NCBI GenBank assembly: GCA_028710415.1
Contig: JAQTUE010000024.1
Coordinates: 36,758 to 100,757, forward strand
DNA length: 64,000 nt
Source: Paludibacter sp.
Lineage (GTDB): Bacteria > Bacteroidota > Bacteroidia > Bacteroidales > Paludibacteraceae
Direction of reading: 5' to 3'
Of the stretch, positions 52,776 through 61,803 are shown in pieces (position 1 is the stretch's first letter; each line of letters starts with the position of its first letter). A program made the translations under genes and the position numbers. The notes below the pieces were generated by a model, which searched no databases, was not told the origin of the DNA, and saw only the letters and a program-made list of their open reading frames with translations.

Positions 52776-53912
52776 ATGAAGAAACTGTCGCTCTGTACAT
52801 TCCTTATTATAGTTGCTACTTGTGGTTTGGTATCCTGTGGAAGCAAATCTCAAAAAGCAGAAAACGCCCAAACATCAGATACCCTGAAGTTGAGCTATGC
52901 CGAAGGTTTCTCCATTCGTTATTTCAATAATTATAAGGAGGTGATCGTCTACAGTCCCTGGATTAAAGGTGCTGAATATGCCCGCTATTACCTGGTAACC
53001 GACTTGAAAATAAAAACACCCTCTGACGGTACCCGGATAAAGATACCCCTGCAAACACTGGCTTCCACTTCGGTAACACACCTGGAATTCCTGAGCCTGA
53101 TGGGTGAATTGCCAACCATTACAGGCGTTTGCTCTCCGTCCATTATTTACAACCCTACTATTTTGAAAAGAGTAGGAGAGGGGAAGATTGCCGACCTGGG
53201 AGATGCTTTTAGTATCAATGTGGAACGAACCCTGCAGCTGAATCCGGGGGCGGTGATGATGAGCGGGTACAATCAAAACGATCCGTATGCCAAAAGAGTG
53301 TCACAAGCCGGAATCCCGGTAATTTTCAACAATGAGTGGATGGAAACTTCCCTGCTGGCACGTGCCGAATGGATCAAGTTTGTAGGAGTCTTTTATAACA
53401 AGGAAAAACTGGCTGACAGTATCTTTTCGACAGTTGACAAAAGATACAATGAAATCAAGGCCAAAGCAGCCACTGTAAAAGTGAAACCCGCTATCATGGC
53501 CGGTTCCAACTTCCGGGGTACCTGGTACATGCCTGCCGGACATAGTTTTATGGGTCGGCTCTTTGCGGATGCCGGTGCAAGGTATTACTTTTCCACTGAT
53601 ACTACTTCCGGGAGTTTACCTTTGAATGTAGAGACAGTCTTGAAGAACTTCTCGCAATCGGATGTATGGCTGAATTGCAGCTTCTCATCACTCAGCGACC
53701 TGATAAAAGCCGATAGCAAGCATTCCTTATTCCGACCGGTAGTGCTGAAACAGGTTTATAATTTCAACAAACGCAAACTGCCGTCTACAGCCAATGACTT
53801 CTGGGAAAGCGCTGTGGCACGGCCTGATCTGCTACTTTCGGACGTGATTGCTATCCTACATCCGGAGATACTGCCGGGGTATCAGCTGGTGTATGCGGAG
53901 AAACTGAAGTGA
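52776..53912 (+). CDS. Periplasmic binding lipoprotein of a metal-chelate/corrinoid ABC importer
   Basis: A 378-residue protein from ATG 52776, with a lipoprotein signal (MKKLSLCTFLIIVATCGLVS followed by Cys21). A longer frame from 52692 crosses the leader hairpins and is unlikely. The body resembles the BtuF/FecB class: two domains joined by a long helix, with SSTSVTHLEFLSLMGELPTI-type and GDAFSINVERTLQLNPGAVM segments. The ligand is not determinable (vitamin B12, heme or ferric siderophore). The permease gene is 54796, after an intervening peptidase-like gene. Confidence 0.88.
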   Translation: MKKLSLCTFLIIVATCGLVSCGSKSQKAENAQTSDTLKLSYAEGFSIRYFNNYKEVIVYSPWIKGAEYARYYLVTDLKIKTPSDGTRIKIPLQTLASTSVTHLEFLSLMGELPTITGVCSPSIIYNPTILKRVGEGKIADLGDAFSINVERTLQLNPGAVMMSGYNQNDPYAKRVSQAGIPVIFNNEWMETSLLARAEWIKFVGVFYNKEKLADSIFSTVDKRYNEIKAKAATVKVKPAIMAGSNFRGTWYMPAGHSFMGRLFADAGARYYFSTDTTSGSLPLNVETVLKNFSQSDVWLNCSFSSLSDLIKADSKHSLFRPVVLKQVYNFNKRKLPSTANDFWESAVARPDLLLSDVIAILHPEILPGYQLVYAEKLK

Positions 53913-53994
53913 TAAACAACCTATACATTGTTTGACGCTGTCAGATGCTGCGCACGCTGACAGGTCTGTGAGTTTGAAAATTAAGATATTTTTG

Positions 53995-54002
53995 TACCTT
54001 TG
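53995..54002 (+). promoter_or_regulatory. Promoter (-7) of the YiiX-like gene
   Basis: TACCTTTG with a TTTG about 19 bases upstream, about 70 bases before the TTG start. Confidence 0.6.
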
Positions 54003-54071
54003 GAGACGAAAAAACACTTCCTCTAACGTGCTGGATTCTAACATAAATGATTTGAATTATTCTAAATATCA

Positions 54072-54758
54072 TTGACTTTGAAAAAAACAGTTGTACTATT
54101 TGTCATTTTGGGACTCTTTATAGTTTGTGGAATATATGCTAAAAGGAAGTATTATGATCCAAAGCAAAGAATAAATCAGGCAAGAACTGAAGTTAAAAAA
54201 CTTATTGATAATAACCAATTAAAAGAAGGTGACCTTATTTTTCAAACTTCCCAATCAGGTCAAAGCAAGGCGATTCAGTTTGCGACTAAATCAAAATACT
54301 CCCATTGTGGATTGATTTACAAGGAAGGTCAAAACTACTTTGTATTTGAAGCGGTTCAGCCTGTAAAACTTACAGCTCTGGATAAATGGATTGCAAGAGG
54401 AAAAGATGGAAAGTTTGTTATCAGGCGTCTAAAAAATTCAGATCTTGTTTTAACGCCAGCTGCTCTTACTAAAATGAAACAAATAGGGAATCAATTTTTA
54501 GGGAAGAATTATGACCTGACTTTTGAATGGTCGGATACTAAAATATATTGTTCAGAACTAATTTGGAAAGTCTATCAACGGGCAACAGGTATTGAAATTG
54601 GGAAACTTCAGAAACTTAATGATTTTGATTTGACAAAAGAAGTTGTGAAGAAAAAGATGAAAGAAAGATATGGTGATAAAATTCCAGTCAATGAAATTGT
54701 AATATCACCGGAAGCTATTTATGAAAGTGATCTATTGGAAACTGTAAAAGCAAATTAA
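54072..54758 (+). CDS. YiiX/YebB-like NlpC/P60-superfamily cysteine peptidase-like protein
   Basis: A 228-residue protein; the start is TTG (no ATG is in a suitable place). One N-terminal membrane helix or signal (VVLFVILGLFIVCGIYA) is followed by a circularly permuted papain-like domain: the catalytic-type His in SKYSHCGLIYKEGQNYF (His78) and Cys160 in YCSELIW. The family is thought to act on lipids or peptides in the envelope. It lies between the binding protein and permease of an importer but has its own promoter, so its link to uptake is uncertain. Confidence 0.82.
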   Translation: MTLKKTVVLFVILGLFIVCGIYAKRKYYDPKQRINQARTEVKKLIDNNQLKEGDLIFQTSQSGQSKAIQFATKSKYSHCGLIYKEGQNYFVFEAVQPVKLTALDKWIARGKDGKFVIRRLKNSDLVLTPAALTKMKQIGNQFLGKNYDLTFEWSDTKIYCSELIWKVYQRATGIEIGKLQKLNDFDLTKEVVKKKMKERYGDKIPVNEIVISPEAIYESDLLETVKAN

Positions 54759-54795
54759 TAATTTCTTAATCGCTGAAAATTAAATAATTAATCAC

Positions 54796-55794
54796 TTGAT
54801 GAAATCCCGTACCTTCATACTATTCCTCACCCTATTCTTCTTAACCATAGGTCTTTTCCTGGCTGACCTTGCCTGGGGAAGCATACATATATCCGTACGG
54901 GAAATACTGTCGGTATTCTTAGGGAAAGGAGCGAACGGCATCAATTCAGAGATCCTGTTGAACTTCCGCCTGCCAAAAGCTATTACAGCTATTCTGGCCG
55001 GAGCATCTTTATCTGTAGCAGGATTGATGATGCAGACATTATTCCGCAATTCATTGGCCGATCCGTATATACTGGGAGTCAGTTCGGGTGCAAGCCTGGG
55101 GGTAGCGTTGGTCATGATGGCTGCCACTTTTCTACCAATAGCCTTTGTAAGCAGTGGATGGGCATTGATTGTGGCAGCAATAATCGGAGCATCGGTGGTG
55201 CTGGTGCTGGTAGTGGGAGTATCCTTTAAAGTGCACAATGCCGTATCCTTGTTGATTGTAGGGCTGATGTTTGGTACTATTGCCGGATCGTTGGTAAGCG
55301 TATTGCAGAATTTCAGTAACCCGGATGCCATCAAGCTCTTTATTATGTGGACATTCGGTAGCCTGAGTGCCGTCACATGGAATTATATGCTGGTGTTGCT
55401 TCCCGTCGTGGTGATTGGACTGGGCATGGCATTCTTCCTTCAAAAACGGTTGGATGGATTATTACTTGGTGAGAATTATGCGCGTGGGTTGGGTATTTCC
55501 ATTGTCCGTACCCGCTTTATGATTGTAGTAGCAACAGGATTGCTGGCAGGAGGAATAACTGCATTTACCGGGCCAATTGCCTTTGTGGGAGTTGCCATTC
55601 CACATATTGCGCGAGGTTTGTTCCATACTGCGAGCCATAAAATACTGTTACCGGCAACCATCCTTTGCGGGGCTTCATTGCTTTTGGTATGCGATATCAT
55701 TACTCAAATCCCAACGTATACATTGCCTATCAATACTGTCAGTGCACTGTTTGGGGCACCGATAATTATCTGGATTATTATTAAGAAGAGGTGA
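54796..55794 (+). CDS. FecCD/BtuC-type ABC importer permease
   Basis: A 332-residue permease with about 10 membrane helices. Conserved segments include LNFRLPKAITAILAGASLSV (about 54-73), LFRNSLADPYILGVSSGASLG (the family motif, about 86-106) and TGPIAFVGVAIPHIARGLF (about 256-274). It forms the channel for a corrinoid, heme or ferric chelate across the inner membrane with the ATPase at 56043. The start codon at 54796 is probably genuine (VMKSR alternatives are not better). Confidence 0.92.
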   Translation: MMKSRTFILFLTLFFLTIGLFLADLAWGSIHISVREILSVFLGKGANGINSEILLNFRLPKAITAILAGASLSVAGLMMQTLFRNSLADPYILGVSSGASLGVALVMMAATFLPIAFVSSGWALIVAAIIGASVVLVLVVGVSFKVHNAVSLLIVGLMFGTIAGSLVSVLQNFSNPDAIKLFIMWTFGSLSAVTWNYMLVLLPVVVIGLGMAFFLQKRLDGLLLGENYARGLGISIVRTRFMIVVATGLLAGGITAFTGPIAFVGVAIPHIARGLFHTASHKILLPATILCGASLLLVCDIITQIPTYTLPINTVSALFGAPIIIWIIIKKR

Positions 55795-55797
55795 TTT

Positions 55798-56037
55798 CGT
55801 TTGAGGTTTGAGGTTTGAAAGGTTTGAAAAGTTTGGGAAGAAGTAGGTAGCCGGTAGTCATTAGTCATTAGTCAGTAGTGGGTAGTAGGTAGTAGGTTGA
55901 CTAACAGAACTTAGAAAGTAATAAAAAGAAAGAGCACATTACACGTAACATAAAGTAAAGAACGGAACACGGAACACAGAACACGAAACACGAAACGCAA
56001 AACCTTTCAAACATCAAACTTTTCAAACATCAAACTT
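55798..56037. repeat. Compound repeat before the ATPase gene
   Basis: Order: GAGGTTTGAAAGGTTTGAAA (55802-55838), AGTCATTAGTCAGTAGTGGG and GTAGTAGGT words (55844-55902), GGAACACGGAACACAGAACA (55963-56000), AAACCTTTCAAACATCAAAC (56001-56037). It ends a few bases before the ATG at 56043. Confidence 0.87.
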
Positions 56038-56042
56038 AAAGC

Positions 56043-57032
56043 ATGTCTATTCTAACAACACAGCAACTCTCTATCGGTTATTCTAAAAAAGGAAAAACCG
56101 ATATCATTCAATCCGGGCTGGACTTGCAGTTGCGGGCAGGGGAGCTGGTGTGCCTGATTGGTCCGAACGGAAGTGGTAAGTCTACGTTGCTACGTACCTT
56201 GACAGGCCTTCAAAAACCCTTGTCGGGAAAGACATTGATTGATGGGCAGGATATTTCAAAGATAAAGCAGCATGAAAAGGCATTGATGCTTGCATTGGTG
56301 TTGACCGAGAGGGTGGATATTGAAAATACGACTGTTTATAGCCTGGTTTCCCTGGGCCGTCATCCCCACAGCAACTGGTGGGGAAATGTGACTCCGGAAG
56401 AGGATGTCATCATTCGCGAAGCCATTGAAATGGTTCACATGGATCATAAAATGCATCAGAATATCAATGAGCTTTCGGATGGCGAACGGCAACGGGCCAT
56501 GATTGCCAAGGCGCTCGCCCAGGATACACCCATTATCATGCTGGACGAACCAACGGCACATCTGGACCTGCCAAACCGGGTGGAAATAATGCTGTTGCTT
56601 CACAAGCTGGCTCATAAGACCCAGAAAGCCATCCTTCTTTCCACCCATGAACTGGACCTGGCATTGCAGGCAGCAGACAGGATCTGGTTAATGAGCACTG
56701 ACAATGGTGTGGAATTTGGAGTCCCGGAAGATTTAGTATTCAATGGAAGCTTTAACCGTGCCTTTCAAAGCAATGCATACTTTTTTAATGCCGCCAACGG
56801 TAATTTCTCGATGAATTACCCGATGACAAAAAAAGTATGGGTGTCGGGTGATAAAACCAGGATGTACTGGACGCTGCGGGCATTGGCACGTGCAGGATAC
56901 ATGGTGGTGCAGGATGCAGAAGTACAAATTATGGTCACAGAACAAGGCTGGAGATTAAAAGAGAAAGAAATAACTACAGTTGAAGAACTGTTACGGGAAT
57001 TAAATCATGAATTTCTTGAAGATTCCTTATAA
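56043..57032 (+). CDS. ABC importer ATPase (FecE/BtuD type) with C-terminal extension
   Basis: A 329-residue ATP-binding subunit. Walker A is GPNGSGKST (40-48), the signature is LSDGERQR near 144, Walker B is IIMLDEPTAHLD near 165, and the H-loop is STHELDLA. It energises the FecCD-type permease. About 80 residues (about 250-329: KVWVSGDKTRMYWTLRALAR onward) follow the normal end of the domain and have no motif I recognise. It is preceded by a repeat-built leader, so it may be co-transcribed with the permease through those repeats. Confidence 0.9.
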   Translation: MSILTTQQLSIGYSKKGKTDIIQSGLDLQLRAGELVCLIGPNGSGKSTLLRTLTGLQKPLSGKTLIDGQDISKIKQHEKALMLALVLTERVDIENTTVYSLVSLGRHPHSNWWGNVTPEEDVIIREAIEMVHMDHKMHQNINELSDGERQRAMIAKALAQDTPIIMLDEPTAHLDLPNRVEIMLLLHKLAHKTQKAILLSTHELDLALQAADRIWLMSTDNGVEFGVPEDLVFNGSFNRAFQSNAYFFNAANGNFSMNYPMTKKVWVSGDKTRMYWTLRALARAGYMVVQDAEVQIMVTEQGWRLKEKEITTVEELLRELNHEFLEDSL

Positions 57033-57091
57033 TTATAACTCTTTTTTAGATTTATGAATCATGCATTTATACTTTTGAATTATGTTTGTTG

Positions 57092-57099
57092 TATCTTTG
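57092..57099 (+). promoter_or_regulatory. Promoter (-7) of the TonB receptor gene
   Basis: TATCTTTG about 94 bases before ATG 57193, with a TTTTG about 15 bases further upstream. Confidence 0.65.
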
Positions 57100-57192
57100 T
57101 AGTGAATTCTATTGTCCCAATAAAATAAATACGTACAATTTCCGTTAAAATAAGGTTTTAATCCTTATTTCCTGAAGCGACACTCACTTTGC

Positions 57193-59670
57193 ATGAAGAA
57201 CAAATTAGTCATTCTACTTGGTATATTACTTTTTACGGTGGGCTTGTCGGCACAATCCAAAGTGCGTGTATACGGTTATGTCATCGATACCAACAACAGG
57301 GGCATTGAACTTGCCAATGTATATGTTCAGAATTCCACCATTGGCACCATCACCAATCCAAATGGTTATTATGAATTGACCCTGAACGTGAAAGACTCGG
57401 TTACCCTCGTCTATTCCATGCTGGGCTACCAGTCTATCAAACATACTATTCATCCACACCAGAAGGTAATGCAAATCTCTGTTGAACTACCGGCTTTGTC
57501 TAAACAGATTGGTGAAGTTAATATAACAGGCCAACGCCGCCAGACATCAACCCTCGATATGCTTGACCCGGGTAAATTCCGTGTTATGCCCAATGCTGCA
57601 GGTGGAATTGAATCATTGCTGATAACATTTGCTGGGGTAAGCTCCAGCAACGAACTCAGTTCACAATACAATGTACGTGGCGGTAACTTTGATGAAAATG
57701 CAGTATATGTGAATGGCATTGAAGTCTATCGTCCATTGCTGATCCGATCCGGACAACAGGAAGGGTTGAGCTTTATCAATCCGGATATGGTTCAGAATGT
57801 TGCTTTCTCCGCCGGTGGGTATGATGCCAGGTACGGTGATAAAATGTCCTCGGTGCTCGACATACAGTATAAGAAACCTACTGAATTTGAGGCTTCCGCT
57901 TCGGTAAGTTTGTTAGGGGCATCGGCTTACATTGGTACAGCCAATAAAAAGTTTACCCAAATGCATGGGTTACGTTATAAAACATCTGCTTATCTGCTTG
58001 GAACCCTGGATACAAAAGCTGAATATAATCCTGCCTTCTTTGATTACCAGACTTTTCTGACCTATCAACTGAATAAGAAATTCGAGTTGACATTCCTGGG
58101 TAACTTCTCCCAGAATTCGTATTCCTTTATTCCCCAGACACGTGAAACCTCCTTTGGAACATATAGTACAGGCCGCAAGCTTACTGTTTATTTCGAAGGA
58201 CAGGAACAGGATTTATTCCGCACATCGTTTGGTGCATTAACATTGAATTATAAACCGGTAACAGGAATGAAACTGAGTTTATTGGCATCATCATTTTATA
58301 CCAATGAAAGTGAAACTTATGATATCCTTGGGGAATATGTGATCAGCGAAGTAAAAGTAGACCCCGATCCTGCCAAGCAGGTTGGTGCATCCCTGGGTGT
58401 AGGCAGATACCAACAACATGCCCGGAACAGGTTGAATGCATATGTAAGCAACTTAGCCCATTTGGGGGAATATGAGATTGACGGGAACAAAATGAAATGG
58501 GGAGTAAGCATTCAAAACGAAATGATTTCTGATAAAATCAGTGAATGGGAATTACGTGATTCTGCCGGTTATTCACTGCCTTTCAGCGATAAACAAGTAA
58601 ACCTGTATTATAATCTGAAGTCTAATACAACATTATCTACCTGGCGATCCACCGGTTTTTTTCAGAATACCTATAAATGGAACTGCAACGCAGGGGCATT
58701 CTCAATAACAGGAGGCTTACGTGGTAATTACTGGACTTTCAATCGTGAATTGTTAATCAGTCCACGTTTAGCTGTATCGTACCTTCCATCCTGGAAGAAA
58801 GATTTCAGTTTCCGCTTTGCAACAGGGGTCTATTACCAGGCTCCATTCTATAAAGAAATCAAGGATACCCTGACTGATGCATTGGGCAATGTGAAAGTTC
58901 AGCTGAACAATAATATCAAGGCAGAACGTTCACTACATTTTGTATTGGGAGGCGATTATTACTTCCGTGCAGGGGGACGTCCCTTTAAGTTTACTACCGA
59001 AGCCTACTTAAAACTTGCCGACCGGATGATATCATATTCCCTGGATAATGTCCAGATCGTGTATTCGGGAAAGAATGATGCAAAAGCCTATATTGCAGGA
59101 GTGGACTTCAAACTCAACGGAGAGCTTGTACCCGGTGCTGATTCCTGGATTAATCTATCTTTAATGAACTCTAAGCAGGATATTATCGGTGATTCATATG
59201 TAGGGCATACCTATGATGCAAACGGAAATGTGCTTACTTCCGCCAGGGTATATCCGGGGTGGGTGCCAAGTCCCAATGAACAGCGGTATACGTTGTCCAT
59301 CTTGTTTCAGGACTATCTGCCCAATAATCCAAAATATAAATTCCAATTGAAAGGAGTTTTAAATGATGGACTTCCTTTCGGACCTCCCAACAATATCGAA
59401 TACCGGACAGCATTTAAATCACCTGCCTACAGGCGGGTAGATATTGGTGCTTCCCGCATGCTTGTGAACGGAACCGATAAAATGATGGATAAGAGCTGGT
59501 TGAAACATGTGAAAAATATCTGGCTGAATGTGGAAGTTTTTAATCTCCTTGATTTCAAGAACGTCAATTCCTATTATTGGGTGACTGACATTTCCAATCA
59601 TAAGATGGCTGTACCAAATTATCTTACCGGAAGACAGTTGAATGTCAGGGTAATGGTAGACTTGAAGTAG
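57193..59670 (+). CDS. TonB-dependent receptor with CarboxypepD_reg-like domain
   Basis: An 825-residue outer-membrane receptor with a signal peptide (MKNKLVILLGILLFTVGLSA). The CarboxypepD_reg-like N-terminal domain (about 22-105) has VYGYVIDTNNRGIELANVYV. The plug (about 125-235) has SLLITFAGVSSSNELSSQYN and VRGGNFDENAVYVNG. The 22-strand barrel ends in NVRVMVDLK. There is no SusD partner, so it is not a Sus-type glycan receptor. Its place after the ABC importer genes suggests uptake of the same ligand. The start ATG is clear. Confidence 0.93.
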   Translation: MKNKLVILLGILLFTVGLSAQSKVRVYGYVIDTNNRGIELANVYVQNSTIGTITNPNGYYELTLNVKDSVTLVYSMLGYQSIKHTIHPHQKVMQISVELPALSKQIGEVNITGQRRQTSTLDMLDPGKFRVMPNAAGGIESLLITFAGVSSSNELSSQYNVRGGNFDENAVYVNGIEVYRPLLIRSGQQEGLSFINPDMVQNVAFSAGGYDARYGDKMSSVLDIQYKKPTEFEASASVSLLGASAYIGTANKKFTQMHGLRYKTSAYLLGTLDTKAEYNPAFFDYQTFLTYQLNKKFELTFLGNFSQNSYSFIPQTRETSFGTYSTGRKLTVYFEGQEQDLFRTSFGALTLNYKPVTGMKLSLLASSFYTNESETYDILGEYVISEVKVDPDPAKQVGASLGVGRYQQHARNRLNAYVSNLAHLGEYEIDGNKMKWGVSIQNEMISDKISEWELRDSAGYSLPFSDKQVNLYYNLKSNTTLSTWRSTGFFQNTYKWNCNAGAFSITGGLRGNYWTFNRELLISPRLAVSYLPSWKKDFSFRFATGVYYQAPFYKEIKDTLTDALGNVKVQLNNNIKAERSLHFVLGGDYYFRAGGRPFKFTTEAYLKLADRMISYSLDNVQIVYSGKNDAKAYIAGVDFKLNGELVPGADSWINLSLMNSKQDIIGDSYVGHTYDANGNVLTSARVYPGWVPSPNEQRYTLSILFQDYLPNNPKYKFQLKGVLNDGLPFGPPNNIEYRTAFKSPAYRRVDIGASRMLVNGTDKMMDKSWLKHVKNIWLNVEVFNLLDFKNVNSYYWVTDISNHKMAVPNYLTGRQLNVRVMVDLK

Positions 59671-59757
59671 TAGGTAGTAGGTAGTGGGTAGTAGGTAGTA
59701 GGTAGTGGGTAGTAGGTAGTAGGTAGTAGGTAGTAAGTAGTTGGTAGATAGTAGAAT
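59669..59757. repeat. GTAGTAGGT-type repeat overlapping the receptor stop codon
   Basis: TAGGTAGTAGGTAGTGGGTA words begin at the TAG stop of the receptor, so the stop codon itself belongs to the repeat. The opposite strand gives the false frame LPTTYYLLPTTYY. Confidence 0.88.
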
Positions 59758-60236
59758 GTAGAAAGAATAAGAGCTATATACCGGACTTTTACCAATAGAA
59801 CATTTGTTATAAAATAACATGACAACACATATTGCGAATAATATAAGTATCACTTCCTCCAAAAATAAAGATATTAAACTGATTGAACTTTTGTTATAAA
59901 TAACAGGACAACACGTATTGCGAATATTGTAAGTATCACTTCTTCTAAAAATAGAAATGTTAAACTGATATTACTTCTTATAAGTTGGTTCTATTCTAAT
60001 TACCAACTACTTACTACCCACTACCTACTACCCACTACCTGCTAAATTCTACCCACTACCCACTACCTACTTCTTACTACCTACTACCTACTTCCTTCTA
60101 TCCTTCATCTTATAAACAAATTCCTTTTATTATCGGGTTAATTTCACTAATTTTGCAACAATATTGTTGTGATAATAATGAAATTGTTATTTGGATACTT
60201 GATTACTCCATTTTTTTATATAATTAAATAAACTCT
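59758..60236. other. Intergenic stretch with duplicated words and CTACTACC repeat
   Basis: No gene was found. ACAACACRTATTGCGAATA and TAAGTATCACTTCNTC words occur twice (59823-59867 and 59910-59950). A CTACTACC repeat (59999-60104) and a candidate promoter (60148-60155) follow. Confidence 0.6.
60148..60155 (+). promoter_or_regulatory. Candidate promoter (-7) of the aminotransferase gene
   Basis: TAATTTTG lies 172 bases before the ATG; the space up to the start holds a TCAATCAAC repeat. Confidence 0.5.
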
Positions 60237-60327
60237 ATCAACCAAATCAACCAAATCAACTTATTTAACTCAATCAACTTATTCAACTCAATCAACTTAA
60301 TATACCAATCAACCAATCAACCAATAT
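60237..60327. repeat. TCAATCAAC-type repeat directly before the aminotransferase
   Basis: ATCAACCAAATCAACCAAAT-type units and CAACTCAATC words, ending CAATCAACCAATAT and then ATG at 60328. Confidence 0.87.
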
Positions 60328-61527
60328 ATGCCACACACCTCCCTGCGAGGGCAGGCAATGCCTGAATCGCCCATCCGTAAATTAGTACCATTATCCGATA
60401 AAGCAAAGGCTCGCGGAATTAAAGTCTATCATCTCAATATCGGCCAGCCTGATTTAAAGACTCCACAGGTAGCGTTGGATGCCATACGCAACATTGACCG
60501 TACCGTACTTGAATACAGTCCCAGCGACGGTATTAAGAGCCTGCGTACTAAACTGGCGGCTTATTACCATACTTTCAATATCGATGTTACCGAAGATGAT
60601 ATCATCATCACTACAGGTGGCTCGGAAGCAGTGAATTTTGCTTTCATGAGTTGCCTTGATCCCGGTGATGAGATTATTGTCCCTGAACCGGCCTATGCCA
60701 ATTATACCGCTTTTGCCATTGCTGCAGGGGCTGTTGTGCGTCCGGTGGTATCATCCATTGAAGAAGGATTTGCCTTGCCGTCTGTTGAGAAGTTTGAGGA
60801 ACTGATTACTTCCAAGACCAAGGGTATCCTTATCTGCAATCCAAACAATCCGACCGGTTATCTCTATACCCGTTCGGAAATGAACAAAATACGTGACCTG
60901 GTTAAGAAATATGACCTGTATCTCTTCTCTGATGAAGTGTACCGTGAATTTTGCTATACAGGTGCACCTTATATCTCTGCTTTCCACCTGGATGGCATTG
61001 AAGAAAACGTGGTATTGATTGATTCGGTATCCAAACGTTACAGCATGACCGGTGTACGTATCGGGGCATTGGTTACCAAGAACAAGGAAGTGCGTAAGAA
61101 TGTCATTAAGTTCTGTCAGGCACGACTGAGTCCACCTTTGTTAGGACAGATAGCTTCGGAAGCTGCCATGAATACTTCCCCCGAGTATATGCTCGAGATG
61201 TATAATGAGTATGTGGAACGCCGTAAATTCCTGATTGATGGCCTGAACCGTATTCCGGGTGTTTATTCCCCAATTCCCATGGGTGCATTTTATACGGTAG
61301 CCCGTTTGCCGGTGGATGATGCCGATAAGTTCTGTGCCTGGTTGCTTTCCGATTTTGAATACGAAGGTTATACCATCATGATGGCTCCTGCTTCCGGATT
61401 CTATACGGTGGATGGCCTTGGTAAGGACGAAGTCCGCATAGCCTATGTCCTCGATAAAGATGACCTGAAGCATGCACTGATTATATTGGGCAAAGCGTTG
61501 GAAGTATATCCGGGGAAAACACTGTAG
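60328..61527 (+). CDS. Class I/II PLP-dependent aminotransferase
   Basis: A 399-residue fold-type I enzyme of the aspartate/aromatic aminotransferase class. It opens MPHTSLRGQAMPESPIRKLV, with VYHLNIGQPDL (about 34-44), NPNNPTGYLYTRSE (about 172-185) and the PLP Lys236 in DSVSKRYSMTG. It is likely an amino acid:2-oxoglutarate aminotransferase; specificity is not determinable. It is transcribed in the same direction as the permease at 61804, separated by 276 bp of repeats. The start at 60328 fits homologues I recall. Confidence 0.9.
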   Translation: MPHTSLRGQAMPESPIRKLVPLSDKAKARGIKVYHLNIGQPDLKTPQVALDAIRNIDRTVLEYSPSDGIKSLRTKLAAYYHTFNIDVTEDDIIITTGGSEAVNFAFMSCLDPGDEIIVPEPAYANYTAFAIAAGAVVRPVVSSIEEGFALPSVEKFEELITSKTKGILICNPNNPTGYLYTRSEMNKIRDLVKKYDLYLFSDEVYREFCYTGAPYISAFHLDGIEENVVLIDSVSKRYSMTGVRIGALVTKNKEVRKNVIKFCQARLSPPLLGQIASEAAMNTSPEYMLEMYNEYVERRKFLIDGLNRIPGVYSPIPMGAFYTVARLPVDDADKFCAWLLSDFEYEGYTIMMAPASGFYTVDGLGKDEVRIAYVLDKDDLKHALIILGKALEVYPGKTL

Positions 61528-61531
61528 TTTG

Positions 61532-61803
61532 GTTGATTAAGTTGATTAGTTGATTGAGTTAATTAAGTTGATTGAGTTGACTGGTTGATTAAGTTTATTC
61601 GATAGTTAGATAATTTGTTTGTCAATCAACTTAATCATCCAGTAAGCCAATCATCCATTCATTCTTCAACCAATATACCAATATACCAATATACCAATCA
61701 ACCAGTTAACTTAATCAACTCAATCAACTCAATCAACTCAATCAACTCAATCAACTCAATCAACTCAATCAACTTAATTAACTAATCAACTTAATCAACC
61801 AAC
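61532..61803. repeat. Head-to-head TCAATCAAC/TTGATTGAG repeat
   Basis: A GTTGATTAAGTTGATTAGTT-type block (61532-61600) is followed by CAATCAACTTAATCATCC and CAATATACCAATATACCAAT, then AACTCAATCAACTCAATCAA (61700-61803). The two orientations face each other, so long imperfect hairpins are possible. The block runs into the TTG start of the next gene. Confidence 0.88.

Noticed and set aside
59419..59862. Open frame of 147 codons with LPTTYYLLPTTYY
   Set aside because: It is the translation of a CTACTACC-type repeat plus the antisense end of the TonB receptor gene; no start context and no family.
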